A stretch of DNA of 64,000 nt from Euglena gracilis. Lineage: Eukaryota; Euglenida; Euglenophyceae; Euglenales. Both the position numbers and the translations under genes were made by a program. Location of the stretch: positions 12,528,960 through 12,592,959 of the forward strand of contig CP154955.1 in NCBI GenBank assembly GCA_039621445.1, written 5' to 3'. Below are positions 21,356-54,172 of the stretch, piece after piece. How positions within the stretch are numbered: position 1 is the first letter of the stretch; every line of letters starts with the position of its first letter. The notes beneath the pieces were generated by a model. That model made no database searches and had not been told where the DNA came from. It saw only the letters and a program-made list of their open reading frames with translations.

Positions 21356-21937
21356 TGGGTGGGCCCGCCGCTGAAAGACAGCTTGATCGCAACGAAGGAT
21401 TGTGGTCAGGAAAGGCTGGGCTCTTTTTTTTTTAAATAAGTGTCATAAAGAAAATTTTTATGATATAGTGAAACACTGATGCGGGACACCCCCTCGGGGG
21501 GTCCCAGTAGTAAGGCAACTTGAGATTTACAGCATTTTGCCAAAGGGGCCCGGAATTCTTCGGTTGGGCGGCCGAGGGGTCACCCATGCAGGGGTGTGGG
21601 GTGCCCTACACCGGGCCCTGCGTTGTCTTACAACTGGATGTGCTTCGCGGAGCTTCGCTGACGCCCCACACACTCCACACATGTCAGTTGTGATTATTAT
21701 CCCCCCAACCGGCCCTTTGGCTTCCTCACCCCCACATAATAGAATAATAGAATTTCAGGCAAAGTTTCCCTGATTTACATCATCTTGGCCAGTAAGTGGC
21801 TGAGATTTTGAAGTGGACAAATCGCAGGGGTACGTCTGGGAGAATTTTTAAGATATAATGTTTTATTGAGGTTTTTTTGAAAAGGACAAATTTTTGACCC
21901 AAAATCTCACCCTGGCGAAATGGGAGGGGGCGTTGGC

Positions 21938-22190
21938 TAATCCTACCCAGTTTGGACCCCTTCTCGTCAGAATAACTCCGGCCTGGTGGGGAGTTGGGGT
22001 CAAACAGAGGTGATTCAGAAAGCCGGGATCCAGTTGCTCGCAACTAAAAAAAACTCTGGGAACAGGTCTGGGGTCATGGTGACAATGGAGTCATGGTGGT
22101 CACGGTTTTCATCCGCTACCCAGTGGCGGGGGGGGGTCTGATCCCTTTTCCCCTGGGTCAGCTTCGCTCTTATTGTGACTTGCCGATCAA
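21938..22190 (-). repeat. Dispersed repeat of about 250 bp, inverted partner of 57930-58195
   Basis: On the - strand this reads CGAGCAACTGGAT, GAATCACCTCTGTTTGACCC, CAACTCCCCACCAGGCC, GAGTTATTC and GGGGTCCAAACTGGGTAGGA, matching 58080-58180 on the + strand nearly base for base. Both copies also carry a GAGCGAAGCT / AGCTTCGCTC end and an intervening ATGACCCC / GGGGTCAT block. Probably an uncharacterised mobile repeat. Confidence 0.7.
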
Positions 22191-23157
22191 CCAGACATTA
22201 TAAACCACATCGGGAGTTCATCAGCGGGGGGGGGGGGGGTATTGTGACCATGGCAGTGCCTGTTTGTGCTTGGTACTGAATCGTTCATGCACACATGTGT
22301 GGGGGTGCTGGGGGGTTGGCATATGCCCTGTGTCTGCAACTCCTGTTTGTGTATGAAAAGAAGAAACAAAGTGGCCCATGTATGCATTGTTGGGTGCCCA
22401 TGTGGTGTGTGCGCGTTGTGCTTGCATGTGTGTCCACCATACTGTGTGCAATAATTTATGTCGCAGCACCGGTTAGCCAACCCTCCACATCCCTCCATTT
22501 GTCCTTGCAGGCCACCTCTGTCCCTCCCAGCACAAAATGCAGCGGTGAGCTTGTGCCAATGCTGTCCCCAACCACCTCTCAGGTGCCTGTCCACCACTGT
22601 GTGTGTGGCTTATTGCATCAATGATGGTTGTCATATTTCCAAGTTCCCATTGTGAGAATGTGCCCAAATAGGAGTTTGTTGTTTCTTGCGCAACACACAC
22701 ACACACACACACACACACACCGCATGCAAACGGTTACACACACACACATCATATCGTAACGCCGTATGCATGTACACTCACACATACGCCTACAGAGAGC
22801 CCAAGGAGCTTCCAGGGTTCCCTCTGTCTGACTGGACCTTTGTCCGGGGGGGAGGGGGGCGACCTGTTGGGGCCAAAGTCCATTGATATTCCTGTGATTA
22901 CCATCCCCGTCAAACTTGTCAGGTTACCCCAAGGTGTTTCACGGCCCCATCCTGTCTGACTTGTCATTCTAGGAAGGCTCTGGGATCCCTGGTGCTGCCT
23001 TCTGTCATGTGAATGAATCTTCGGTTCGGGAGGTGTGGGCCAATGGTCCAAAAAAAAGGGAAAGATGTAAGATGTAATAATGAAATAATGGAGACACATA
23101 CCCCCACCCACAATTCCGAGCCCGCCCCCTCCCCTTTAGCCGGGGCGCAGCCCCTCC

Positions 23158-36767
<13,610 letters not shown>

Positions 36768-38384
36768 CTGGGCAGGGCAAGAAGGAAATTCGAAAATACG
36801 ACCTGTCCATGTCAATCACCCTCCAAAGGACAGAAGAGAGCAAGGCGGGCTGCTTTGTGGTCAGTGCCCAGTGAGTGTTGGATTTGTGCAAGGGAGGGGG
36901 CTGGAGGCCCCCAGGGGGGGGGGGGGGGCTGCGTCCGACAGATAGGTAGATCCAACACCTGTGACCTCCCGGGGGGGTTCAAGAGTGGGTGGGTTGGGCC
37001 TCTGGAACCTCCCTGCCACGGTGGGGTGCAGCACGGACCAGATTTTGGCCCTGCTGAAGGCCGGGCAGAAATAAATTTCCGCGTTTTGGGCCATTTTGGA
37101 TGAGTTTTGGGTGGGTGGGTTGGTGGGTGGGTAGGTGGGTGGATTAATACCCCGGGGGGGGGGGTGGAGGGTTTCGGGGGAAAAAATGGGTGGGTAGGTT
37201 TGGGCCCGAGGAAAAAAAGCACCCCCCAGGGGGGTCACTAGGTGGATCTGTGTTCCGACCACCGCCCTCTCCCCCCCAAGGAAGTTGTATATTTTCTGTA
37301 ACTTCCATTTTATGGTTGTGTCGTTTGTGCATGTTTTCCTTATTATTATTATTTATTTATTATTCTTTACTGAATTATATTTGGTGATGCCACCTTACGC
37401 ATGATATTTGGGTTTGGTGATGTGGGTCTGGACCCAGAACTCAGTGCCCTGCATGTGGCCCCGCGGTGTGTGTCTCAGGCGGAGGACAACCCAGAGGACC
37501 TGCTGGAGCGAGAGCAGGAGCGCCATGACGCCCAGGAGCGCCAGCTACGCGACCAGCACCTCGCCCAGCACCTCGTGGCCGAGCGGGAGATCAACGCCAT
37601 CCAGGTGGGGTCTGACGCTCCTGAACAGACATTCATTTAATGTGTTCCCAAAAAAAATTGTAGATCATAAACATGAAAATTTTTGTATCATGTGTATCAC
37701 CCGGGGGTTTTTTTTAAGACGGAGGTGACCCTTCCCCTGGTCCAGCCAGCCAGCACCTTTTTTGCTGCCAGCAGCTCCCAGCCGGGCTGCGGACCCCCCA
37801 GGGAGGGTCCGCTGAGGGGAAAAAATGATAAATAAATCAATAAAATAACACAAAAGTGAGAAAACAAATAAAAAAACAAAATAAAATAGTTAATAATAAC
37901 AATATAAAAATAATAATAGTAATAATAATATAACATAACATAATATAATATAACAATAATAATTGATATAATAAATTTCAATGACATGAAAAAGTTTGGG
38001 TCAACCCAGAGAGTCTTCTGCCAAAGCGCATTCCACCCCAGCAACGCCCGCGGTCGGAGCGTCGCCGCTGCCCCCCCCCCACCCCCTCACCTCCGCAAGG
38101 CGGCGCTGGCCCGGGTGGAGGCGTGCACCAACTACCTCCGCACGCTGCCCCCGCTGCCCTGGCTGGAGTACACCCGCGGCCTGGCCCTGGCCGGCCGGGC
38201 CCACCCCCGCATGCGGAAGGCCACCGTGCCGGAACGCATCGGCAGAGGTCAGTGTCTTTTGTTGGAAGGGGGAGTGCAGTATGTTGTTGCAGCTACTGCT
38301 GCTGCTGTTGTTATTGCTGCTGTTGTTGCTATTGCTGGTGCTGCTGCTGCTGTTGCTGCTGCTGTTGCTAATTGCTGCTGCTGC

Positions 38385-38423
<39 letters not shown>

Positions 38424-38452
38424 TGTTGTTGTTATTGCTGCTGTTGTTGCTA

Positions 38453-38489
<37 letters not shown>

Positions 38490-38510
38490 TAATTGCTGCT
38501 GTGCTGCTAT

Positions 38511-38556
<46 letters not shown>

Positions 38557-41500
38557 TGGTGTCGTCTGGTTTGTGTTTGTGCAAAGGTGGCTTTCTGCAA
38601 GGTGCCAGTTCTGGTGGGAACACAATGAGGAGGCACTGTTTTTGAGGAGCAGCATGTTGGAGAGTTTTAATAATGGACATATTTTGCAGGGCTATTTACT
38701 ATCCAACGCGCAAAACGGAGCGATTTTCTCACTAACATTAAGATAAATAAATAAAAAAAAGAGAGAGAATGTTTACCCAGAAAATGGGCTTCGCCTTCCT
38801 CTCTCTGTCAGCCACCACAGTGGAAGAGCGTGCAGCGCAGTACGGGACCTCTGTGGGGGCCGTGGAAGGTGCACGTGTCATGTGGCAGGGCGACGGTGAT
38901 GGCTGCTGGTCTTTTTTGGCGGTGAACCCCAAGCTTCTATTTTGGGTGAGGGCCTTCTAATTAGGGTGGTCTTTGGCTTTCTCTTCAAGAAGAATCTTTC
39001 GCTTCACCCCACACAATGCAAACAGAAACCCCCTCCTGCAGGCAGTCCCAGTGCATTCGACCAAGAATCGGCCAAAAAAAAATGGAGAGAAACTCGCAAT
39101 TTTTCCGGCAGAAAAAAAATTTGGTGCATTTTGGCCATCGCCCAACCACCCAAAAAATCAAAAGACATGGTTTTCAAACAGCTCCCACGGGCGATTGCAT
39201 TGTGCCTCTTTGTGCAGAATTGGTGTTTGACGGCGTGGAGCGCGCGCAGCAGATCGTTTCCGCATTATTGCTCGACGATTTTGAGCGACTGGAGCGTATG
39301 CCATCTCTTGCCTCTTGACTGTGTGTGGTGTTGTGTGGTGTGGTGCGGCGTGGTGTGGTGTGGCATGACGTTGCGAGGGAGTTATGAATCTTTTCAGTTG
39401 TCTTCATAGCCAGTTAAACTTGTTTTCAAAAAAGGCCAAGCATCTTGAACAAGGTGGTTTTAATTTTGGACCCCCGGGGGGGGGGGGTTCGCCGGACCCT
39501 GGAGGGTTTTTTGCCATTTTGCCCTGTTTCGGCGCTGAATTGTTTTGACCCCAAAATTGACCCCCAAAAAAAGTGGTCCAACGGACCCCCCTCCCCCCCA
39601 AGGGGGCAGGGGATGGTGGGGGGACCCCCCAGGCTTAATAAACATCCCTGATCTTGATTCAAGGTCTTAATGTTTTGCATCAGACAAAGCGTTTTTGTTC
39701 TTGACATTTTCCAGCGTGAAATTTCCTCCTCAGTACTGCTGAGGATTGGAGGACACTGACGGGAAGTTGCGTTTGTTTAAATTGCGTGGTGTGGCCTTCC
39801 TTGCCTCCTCCACCCCCTCCCACAGCCCACGTGACCCACCAGAGCCTCACCTTCCTGCGCCGTCATTTTGCCCAGATCGGCGTTGGCTGGGGTCAGCCAG
39901 GGGGGGGCTGCCTGGGGGGGGGGGGGGGCGACCAAAGGCCAACCCTTGTGATTTAACAGCGTACTGTTCTCGTGAGAGGTCCATTTGGATTTCTGCTGCT
40001 CATTTAAGTTTAGTGGCTAGGTGCTGGTATTTGGTGTTGTCGTTTGTCTATATTGTGGGTGGAACAAGGCCAGTTGGTGTGATATTGTATCAGGATATGC
40101 CTCATGTTAATGCCGTCTCACAGGGGGGCAAGTGCAGTAGAGGGGTGAGGGGTCAGTCAAAAATTATTACGCACCGTGGTGTGGGTCCATGCATGCGTGC
40201 ACTCATACGTACATCCATACATAGATACATACATAGATACATACATATTTACTTACTGACTTGTATGCATGCATGCATACATACATACACATACAGACAG
40301 ACACACAGACAGATATACATACATACATACATACATACATACATACATACATACATACATACATACATACATACATACATACATACATACATACATACAT
40401 ACATACATACATACATACATACATACATACATGCATGCATACATACATGCATGCATGCATGCATGCATGCATGCATGCATGCATGCATGCATGCATACAT
40501 ACATACATACATGCATACATACATACATACATACATACATACATACATACATACATACATACATACATACATACGTACATACGTACATACATACATACAT
40601 ACATACATACATGCATGCATGCATGCATACATAAATACATACATGCATGCATACACACATACATACATACATATATACATACATACATACATACATACAT
40701 ACATACATACATACATACATACATACATACATACATACATACATACATACATACATACATACATACATACATACATACATACATACATACATACAAACAT
40801 GCATGCATGCATACATACATACATACAAACATGCATACATACATACATGCATGCATACATGCATACATACATGCATGCATGCATACATACATACAGACAG
40901 ACAGACAGACAGACATGCATGCATGCATGCATACAGACAGGCATACATAAATACAGACTCGCATACATACTGCTTGCATACATGCATATATGTATCCATG
41001 AATGTATGCATACATGAATACATACATACATAATACATACAGCGTATGTATTATGTATGCATTATTCCAACCCTGCCCCCAGGGGGAGGGTGGGCACCTC
41101 CCTGCGGCCAGCCAATTGGGGACAAGCGGGGCGGGCTGTGCGCCATCGCGCTGGCGGAGCGCTTCATGGAGCACCGCGCCATCCGCGACCGCTACCACCT
41201 GGACCTCCAGGCGTGAGGCAGCGGGCAATGGTGATGCAAGGCACACACCTCGACACATTCAAGCGACGCCGCCACAGGCAACACAAAGCGCAAACGAAAC
41301 ACACAAACGTTGCAAAAAAGTACTGCATAAACGGCGCGCGCGTGCCCGTGAACGGCATGTCTACAGCACACCGCACGTTTATGGACACAAGTCGTGAAGG
41401 GGTGCATCATTGCAGCCGTCTCCTCTGCCACCTTCGGTCGTCTTTTCGCTCCGTCTCGTTGCCCTCTCACAGTGCCTCATCCGGGAGCTGGAGTTCTGCC

Positions 41501-44500
41501 AGGGCAGCCAGCACCGCACCACCCAGATCGTGATGAAGCACCTCCCCACCCTCGGCGTAGTCCGCCTCCTGGCCCCCCTGGAGCACCCGCTGGAGATCTC
41601 ACAGCGGTGTGACGCGGCGACGTGTGGCTCACGTGTGACCCCGTGTGACGCCCGTGTGACCCCGTTTCCGTGTTTGGGCATTTGCAAGATGTGGGTGACG
41701 TTCAACGCCAACCACCGCCCACGTTCCATCTTCCCCTCCCACGTCGGAAGAATTTTCTGTTCTGTGCCTAACAGCCAGGCTTCTTCAGTCGTTTGATGAC
41801 CTGGAAAGCCCAATCAGAGCTGGCGATCCCCCGGAGGAGGGATATGTATTTCAAATCGAATGTATCCAGTTGGCAGCCCGGACACCCCCACCCCCCAAGG
41901 CAGATGTTCCAAACATGTGCATTCCACAAGAGCATGCACAATAAAATGTCATCTAAAATTTTAATGCACATATGACAACATATTTTCATGCGGGCCACCG
42001 TTATAGGCTGCCCCCCCCCGGAAGGGGAAAAAGTTAGAAACATTTTGAAACAGTTGATCCCATTACGTTCAAAAATTTTGCCAGAAGAATCAAATAAGTA
42101 TTTTTATATTGGAGATACCATCGGAGGTCTGGTCATAACCCTAACCTTCCCTAACCCCGACGTTCCCAATGGGTGGTAAGTCTTTTTTTAAGGAGTTTAG
42201 TGTCCCAGACAGGCCGTCGCTTTGTGACCCTCTGCGGGGTCCAGCTCAGAGGCTGGAAAATTTGGGCTGGCAGGGAAACGGCTGCTCCCAGGGGTCCTCC
42301 GGCTTGGAACTGGCCCGAGCTGGGGTCGACCCAGGTACCAAAAAATTCAAACACCAAAAACACCCAAAAAACTGCCAAATCATTTTCTGTCCAAAATTTG
42401 CTCTGGCCAGCCCAAATCTGACCCATTTATACCCATTTTTGCCAATTTTTGCACCTCCGAATGCGAAAAATCCGTCACCGTCCAGCCGCCCGAAGGGCGG
42501 CTGGAAAATACTCGTTTACTCGATTAAAACTCGTCGATGGGGGGGGAGGGGGGTCTGGGGCTGGAAAAAGGCTGCTGGCTGGCCTGACCTCCCTCCCAGG
42601 GATGGGGTCCATTTCGGTTTAAGTGACGCCCTGGTCCAGACCACCAGCGTGCCTATGTGTGATCCCATGTGTGAAACCCGTTGGGTTGGTTTTGTTGTTT
42701 TAGTCGGCTGAAGGCAGGGGCGAGGAGGTGGGAACGAATGGGACAAGTCGACAACTTCAGCGAGACTCCACTTTCAAGCTTGACCCATCAAAGCAATTCA
42801 TATGGTCTCCCCAACAGCACCCCCAGCACTGGACCCCTGGAACCAAAAAGAAAAAATCCTCCAGCGCGTTGAACCTAAGAAGATATATTTAATTATTAAA
42901 ATTGGTGCATGTGTTGGGGATTTTAAAATTTTAAGGTTTTTTAAGGCATTTTTTTCCTCAGCTAAAATGTCAGACCCCGAAGATGGCCCGATGGCTTCAG
43001 ACTCCTCTGTGGCTTCGGAACGCCCAAGGAAGCAGCCTAGGGCAAAGCATGGGGATCAGGGCGGTGCATGAGGGACAGTTATTGTCAACAGGCAAGCAAA
43101 TGTCCTGAATAGGGTCAGAAATTTAAAGTAATTGCAATGAAAAAAATGGATGGTTTCGAGTTCTGGGTCGGCAATGTTACGTGGTTGCCAGAAATTGTAT
43201 TTCTTGTGTTCTCAGGCATTTGCGATTCCCCCATTTCACCTGTGCACATGGTGGGATGTGCTGGGGTAGAAGGTTTTTGGTGCTTTTCCAGAAGCCAGGA
43301 GCCAACGGAATTGGGAATGTGACGCGGGCAGCATCTTTGATGGTGTCGTATTTTCCGGCTGTGTTTGATGATCATGATGAACGGTGTATTAAAAATCAAA
43401 AAGTATACAAACACATTTTTTGACGTATCGGGTGGATGGGTCTTATGCTCTGCACAACGACCATCTGACAAACACATGGAAGATTTGGAAGCCTTCAAGG
43501 GTGTCCCTGCAGAAGAATGGGAAATATATAAAACCCAACCCAAAGCCACTTATTTCCATGAGGTAAATGGAATTTTTGGTGAACCGAGGCGGACCGAACT
43601 ATGCCAGAAACCTTGGCAAACAATCCAGTTTTCATATTGTTTGTTCACAACCGCTTCTGCATTGACTGGCTTTACGCGGGGTTTCAGACATGCCATTATT
43701 TGTTTGGTGCAAGAAAATTTTTTCTCGGGGAGAATTTTTAAGGTTTTTTAAGGTCATCACAGGGAAGAAAAATTTCCCCGGGGTGATTTTTTTAAGGTTT
43801 TTTAAGGTTTTTTAAGGTTTTTTAAGGCATTTCGGCAAAAAAAATAAAAATAAGGTTTTTTAAGGTTTTTTAAAGCGCCTTAAAAAAAATAATGCCTGTC
43901 CCCTGCCCACCCCATCCCAGTGGGTGGGGCACCCCAACTCCCCCACCTCCCGGGGCTGTGGTGGGGGCGGGGGGGGGGTCGACCACCCCAGTCACACCAT
44001 CCCACGCAGCCCCCCCCCCCCTCATCTCTGCAGCACGACGGAGCTGCGGTTCGAGGTGCCGGCGGATGTCGTCCTCGGGGCGTGCCTCGAGGCGGCGATG
44101 CTGCAGGCCGGGGCCACCACCCTGGTGCTGGACGGCGCCGTCTTCGTCCAGGTCTGGGGAGCCCCCCCCCCCCACGAGGGGGTTGGAGGGGTCAGGCGGA
44201 ATGGGCGGCATCGCTGGCACGTGTGACGTCGGTGGACGTGTCGTATGGCACAACGCAACTCACGTCCATTGACATTTTTTTCAGAGCCAGCTTTTGGTGG
44301 CGGCGCAACAACCATCTCTTTTTTTGTTGTTGTGTTGTGTTGTGTTGTGTTGTGTTGTGTTGTGTTGTGTTGTGTTAACCACCCAGGTTTGCCGAAGCAG
44401 ACGTGATTCGTGCATTTATTTCTCTATTCAGTTTCTGTTCAGTTTCTGTTCGTTGTGGCAAGGGTAAACCACAACGCATGAAATATTTGGCTTGCCTAAC

Positions 44501-45103
44501 ACCCTCCTCTTTGTCCATAATTGTATTTTGCCCAATAAATAAATCATAGGATTTATGCAGATGATATGAGGTTGATGCCTGTATAACGTGATGTTAAATT
44601 TGCGCAGCCCAAAATTTTTTAACTGGGGACTAGGGAAACAGTTCTGACCATTTTTTGCAGTGACCCACCATCTGCCCTGGATAGAGCATATCACAGAACA
44701 ACATTTAATGCATTATGAGTCAGAGCACAGTTGCTCACAGGATCAATTCAATTCTTTTGTTGTTATGTGTACAACCTGGAAGGGTGAAATGTGCAATGTA
44801 TTCTTTGTTAATTCAGAATTATTTTTTTTCCAGTGTTAAAACCACCTGTCGAAGAAAAATTTATGGATAAGAAAACGTGCAAATTAAGCTTGACCCAAAA
44901 TGTTTATCATGTCAGCAATTTCATTTCATTTTCCCATTAGTTTCAGCCAAAAGCCATTCAGGTAAAACCACTATAACAGGGTTTTACATTTCGGTACACA
45001 GCACAACACAAAACCTGGCACACAACGCAACCCATACGCACACGCACACACACCCACCCACCCACCCACCCACCCACCCAACAACACACGGCACATGCAA
45101 CAA

Positions 45104-45138
<35 letters not shown>

Positions 45139-45361
45139 CCACCACCAGCAGCAGCAGCAGCAAGAACAACAACAACACCAAACACCCACCCACCCACACA
45201 CACCCACCCACCCACCCACACACACACACGCACACATCTCACAGCACCAAGGGACTCAGGCCACTGCCCACGTCGTCGTGCCCCGTCCGGGCCTGCACAA
45301 GGTGGTGTGCTTCGCCAAGAAGAAGGGCGCCCTCCAACCACAGCCTCCCCTGCGCCAGTGA
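36768..45361 (+). CDS. Unrecognised protein encoded by about ten exons
   Basis: Exons: 36768/36776-36870 (less certain link), 37479-37604, 38100-38247, 38812-38868, 39218-39295, 39826-39881, 41112-41210, 41473-41606, 44034-44151, 45245-45361 (TGA). From 37479 on, every phase agrees. Content in order: YDLSMSITLQRTEE (beta-like); NPEDLLEREQERHDAQERQL (coiled coil); NYLRTLPPLPWLEYTRGLAL and HPRMRKATVPERI; TTVEERAAQYGTSVGAVEEL; FDGVERAQQIVSALLLDDF; HQSLTFLRRHFAQIG; GGLCAIALAERFMEHRAIRD; CLIRELEFCQGSQHRTTQIV; LRFEVPADVVLGACLEAAML, GATTLVLDGAVFV; AHVVVPRPGLHKVVCFAKKK. About 310-340 residues, G/C-ending codons, no signal peptide or membrane segment. Exon 41112-41210 ends CAG followed by gcgtga, a GC donor. 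No family recognised. Confidence 0.7.
38290..38553 (+). repeat. (CTG)n with TTG/TTATTG interruptions
   Basis: About 260 bp, starting 40 bp after the donor at 38248. It opens long Leu, Cys and Ala frames on + and Ser-Asn frames on -, all artefacts. Confidence 0.95.
39450..39650. mobile_element. Small CAGGG-ended element (hAT-like MITE), copy E
   Basis: The left end is CAAGGTGGTTTTAATTTTGG, the right end CTTAATAAACATCCCTG. Flanks atcttgaa (39442-39449) and atcttgat (39651-39658) match at 7 of 8 bases. It has GGACCCCCGGGGGG and GGGTCC blocks as in the other copies. Intronic in the gene at 36.8-45.4 kb. Confidence 0.65.
40200..41045 (+). repeat. (CATA)n array, about 850 bp
   Basis: CATA units with blocks of CATG, CAGA and CAAA variants. 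It fills most of the intron between 39881 and 41112. All three frames on both strands are open and encode only repeats. Confidence 0.97.
42967..43590 (+). pseudogene. Degenerate coding fragment in an intron
   Basis: 42967-43071 reads MSDPEDGPMASDSSVASERP then a basic stretch and TGA. Further coding-like text continues on the + strand after frame changes: VSYFPAVFDDHDERCIKNQK (about 43340-43425), then SAQRPSDKHMEDLEAFKGVP and WEIYKTQPKATYFHE, ending at a gtaaat donor near 43563. AAGGTTTTTTAAGGCATTT-type text lies on both sides (about 42935 and 43740-43880). It sits between exons 41473-41606 and 44034-44151 of the host gene. It could be a dead transposon gene or a decayed host gene. Family unknown. 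Confidence 0.4.
43735..43880 (+). repeat. (AAGGTTTTTT)n minisatellite
   Basis: At least seven copies of a 10-bp unit in two blocks; single copies also occur at about 42935-42955. Confidence 0.9.
44325..44376 (+). repeat. (TGTTG)n pentanucleotide repeat
   Basis: About ten TGTTG units just downstream of the exon ending 44151, after an ordinary 170-bp stretch. Confidence 0.95.
45035..45238 (+). repeat. (AC)/(CCCA)n and (CAG/CAA)n compound repeat
   Basis: CA and CCCA units, then about 80 bp of CAG/CAA/CAC, then CACCC/CA. It runs to within a few bases of the acceptor at 45244, so the 3' splice site has a CA-rich rather than pyrimidine tract. Confidence 0.95.
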
Positions 45362-45988
45362 CCCTTCCAGGGCCCACACCCAAGCACCTGTGGAATCTGT
45401 GGAATGACTGGGCGTGACTGGGCGTGACTGGGTCTGGGACTCTGGATGACCGTAGGGGCTTGCCCATATCCCCCCCCTGGGTGCTTTCCAGGGGCACTAG
45501 AGCCGGCCCCCGACCCCCTTCCCCGGGATGCAATCGATGCCTTGGGTTCTGGGTGAGACAGAGACGTTGTGGGAGTCCCAGAAAAGGTCAGTTTTCGGGC
45601 GATCTCTTTTTCACGGAGATTTTCTGCCAAAAGAAAGGATGGCCGACAGATTTGCGATGCTGTCGTGGTGGAATGAGGTTGTGTAAGATGAAGGATTGAA
45701 CGCCATTTTTTATGCTGTGTCATGCGACAGCATCATGGGTCCTCCACCGGCGTTGGGGCTCTGACGAATTTGAATTCTTGTTTTTTCTTGACTGTTGAAA
45801 AAAATACGCCACCATTTGCCGAGTTTCGCAAATCAAACAAATTCACAGAGGGACGCAATGACAGTGAGTTGGACAAACGGCGAGAATCTCTATATTTTGA
45901 CAGTTCTGCACGGAAGAAATACCTGACGTTATATGCCATTTTTTATCATTCCAACACGCGGGTGTGCATGTGTGATCCGTGGCAAGAG
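45362..45988. other. Gap between gene models
   Basis: A short GACTGGGCGTGACTGG tandem (about 45404-45435) recurs at 46556-46585 and 61440-61490. The frame preceding the next exon (from about 45722) is open but lacks the codon bias of the exon, so it is not called coding. Confidence 0.45.
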
Positions 45989-52947
<6,959 letters not shown>

Positions 52948-53072
52948 ATAATAATAAGTCAATAATAATAAATAAATAAATAATGAGCATAAATGGAAGA
53001 GAGTATTGAAATAGGTCATTTGAGAAGGAAACAAGAGGATTTTTTGAAGACGTGCAGCCAGCAGTGTCGGGT

Positions 53073-53337
53073 CAGGGGTTTTTTTAAGTCGTGGACCCGG
53101 GGGGGGGGGGGTCCGGCCGAGCCCCCCCCCCGGGGGGGGGGGGGTCCCCCGGAGGGGGGTGGGATATACTTTTCGGCGCCGAAGCCGAAAAGTGCTATTT
53201 TTAGCACTTTTCGCGATTTTTCGGCCATTTTTTGTGGGTCCCCCGGGACCCCCCCCCCCCCTGGGGGGGCCCCCCCAGGGGGTGGGTGGGTGGGGGGGGC
53301 CTCCCCCTCCCCCCCCCCGGTCTTAAAAAAAACCCTG
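53073..53337. mobile_element. hAT-like MITE, copy F
   Basis: It starts CAGGGGTTTTTTTAAGTC and ends GGTCTTAAAAAAAACCCTG. Flanks tgtcgggt (53065-53072) and tgtggggt (53338-53345) match at 7 of 8 bases. The core GGGATATACTTTTCGGCGCC and TTTTTAGCACTTTTCGCGAT is identical or nearly so to copy A, so the two share a recent ancestor. Confidence 0.8.
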
Positions 53338-53625
53338 TGTGGGGTGGCAGCCGCTTGGGAGGTGCTGTGTGACGCTTGGTGCTTCGACTTTGCTGGTTGC
53401 TGACTTACAAAACTTGGCTGTTCGGGAAAATTGGGTGGGGGTTGGTTGGACCCCACCCCCCCCCCCAGGATCTGGGTGGGGTTGGATTACCGCCCACCAT
53501 CCCTCGGGGTTTTTCCGGGCTTCCTGTTTGGCCCTGGCCGTCCCACTCGGGCTTTCATTGCTTCCTCGTCGCGGCCATGTGAACAATGGGAAAATGCAGC
53601 CCAATGTGAGTGACCCAAACACAGG

Positions 53626-54096
53626 TTGAACAATCGGGAAGAGATCAAAATTAACTGGTCACCAACAATTCCATCGGGCAAAACCCACAAGGCAAGTGCA
53701 GTTCTCCCACAACCCCCGTCCAAAACATGGGATCAGCCCTGCTTTCTGGCATGGAATGGATTCTATTTAGCCACTCAGCCTGCGGACAACAGCAAACGCG
53801 TGATGGTAAATGGCGCTGTCAGAGGACCATTTTGGTCGCCCCAATTATTTCCAGCTTTCGCCCCCACCTGGACCCGAAACAAATTTTGGCATGTTGTTTG
53901 GAATGGGACCCCCAGGCTGTGTTTCACATTGGTTGGGGACTGGATGCAAGCCCGGGAGCCTTTCAAGGACCGACGAGGGTTTGGCCTAAAAATGGCCTCA
54001 AGTGACGGGAAAGTGGCTGTTTTCCTGAGTGACCGACCCCCGGGGGGGGGGGGGGGGGTAGTGACTGACTGGATTCCCGGGGAGAAAAAAAAGTGA
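53626..54096 (+). other. Open frame of 156 codons, status uncertain
   Basis: The frame contains WDQPCFLAWNGFYLATQ, FAPTWTRNKFWHVVWNG and CFTLVGDWMQAREPF, an unusually Trp/Phe-rich text, then a Gly run coded by a G homopolymer. It lacks the G/C third-position bias of the nearby exons and overlaps a dispersed repeat at its end. It may be transposon-derived or spurious. Confidence 0.25.
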
Positions 54097-54155
54097 CTGG
54101 CTGGTTTTTCGATGAGTGGAGTGACCCCCCTCCCCCCCGGGGGGTCGGCAAAACG
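54058..54155. repeat. Dispersed repeat, copy 2
   Basis: Matches 23610-23725: GTAGTGACTGACTGGATTCCC, AAGTGACTGGCTGGTTTTTC, GAGTGGAGTGACCCCCCTCC, GGGGTCGGCAAAA. Confidence 0.55.
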
Positions 54156-54172
54156 TTGTATGGTGGGGACAG

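Larger units (their letters stand above)
21001..23157. other. Gap between transposon and next gene model; repeats only
   Basis: It contains a dispersed-repeat copy (21250-21355), the large inverted-repeat partner at 21938-22190 and a short (AC)n at 22692-22746. One exon-like stretch at 22511-22580 lies between a CAG acceptor and a gtgcct donor, but is only Ser/Thr/Pro-rich and is not called. No confident gene. Confidence 0.5.

Noticed and set aside
40200-41045. CRISPR-like or centromeric array
   Set aside because: A simple tetranucleotide repeat without unique spacers.
39746-41258. Long open frames of 260-420 codons on both strands (Tyr-Ile-His-Thr, Met-Tyr-Val-Cys)
   Set aside because: They are translations of the CATA tetranucleotide array, which lacks stop codons in every frame.
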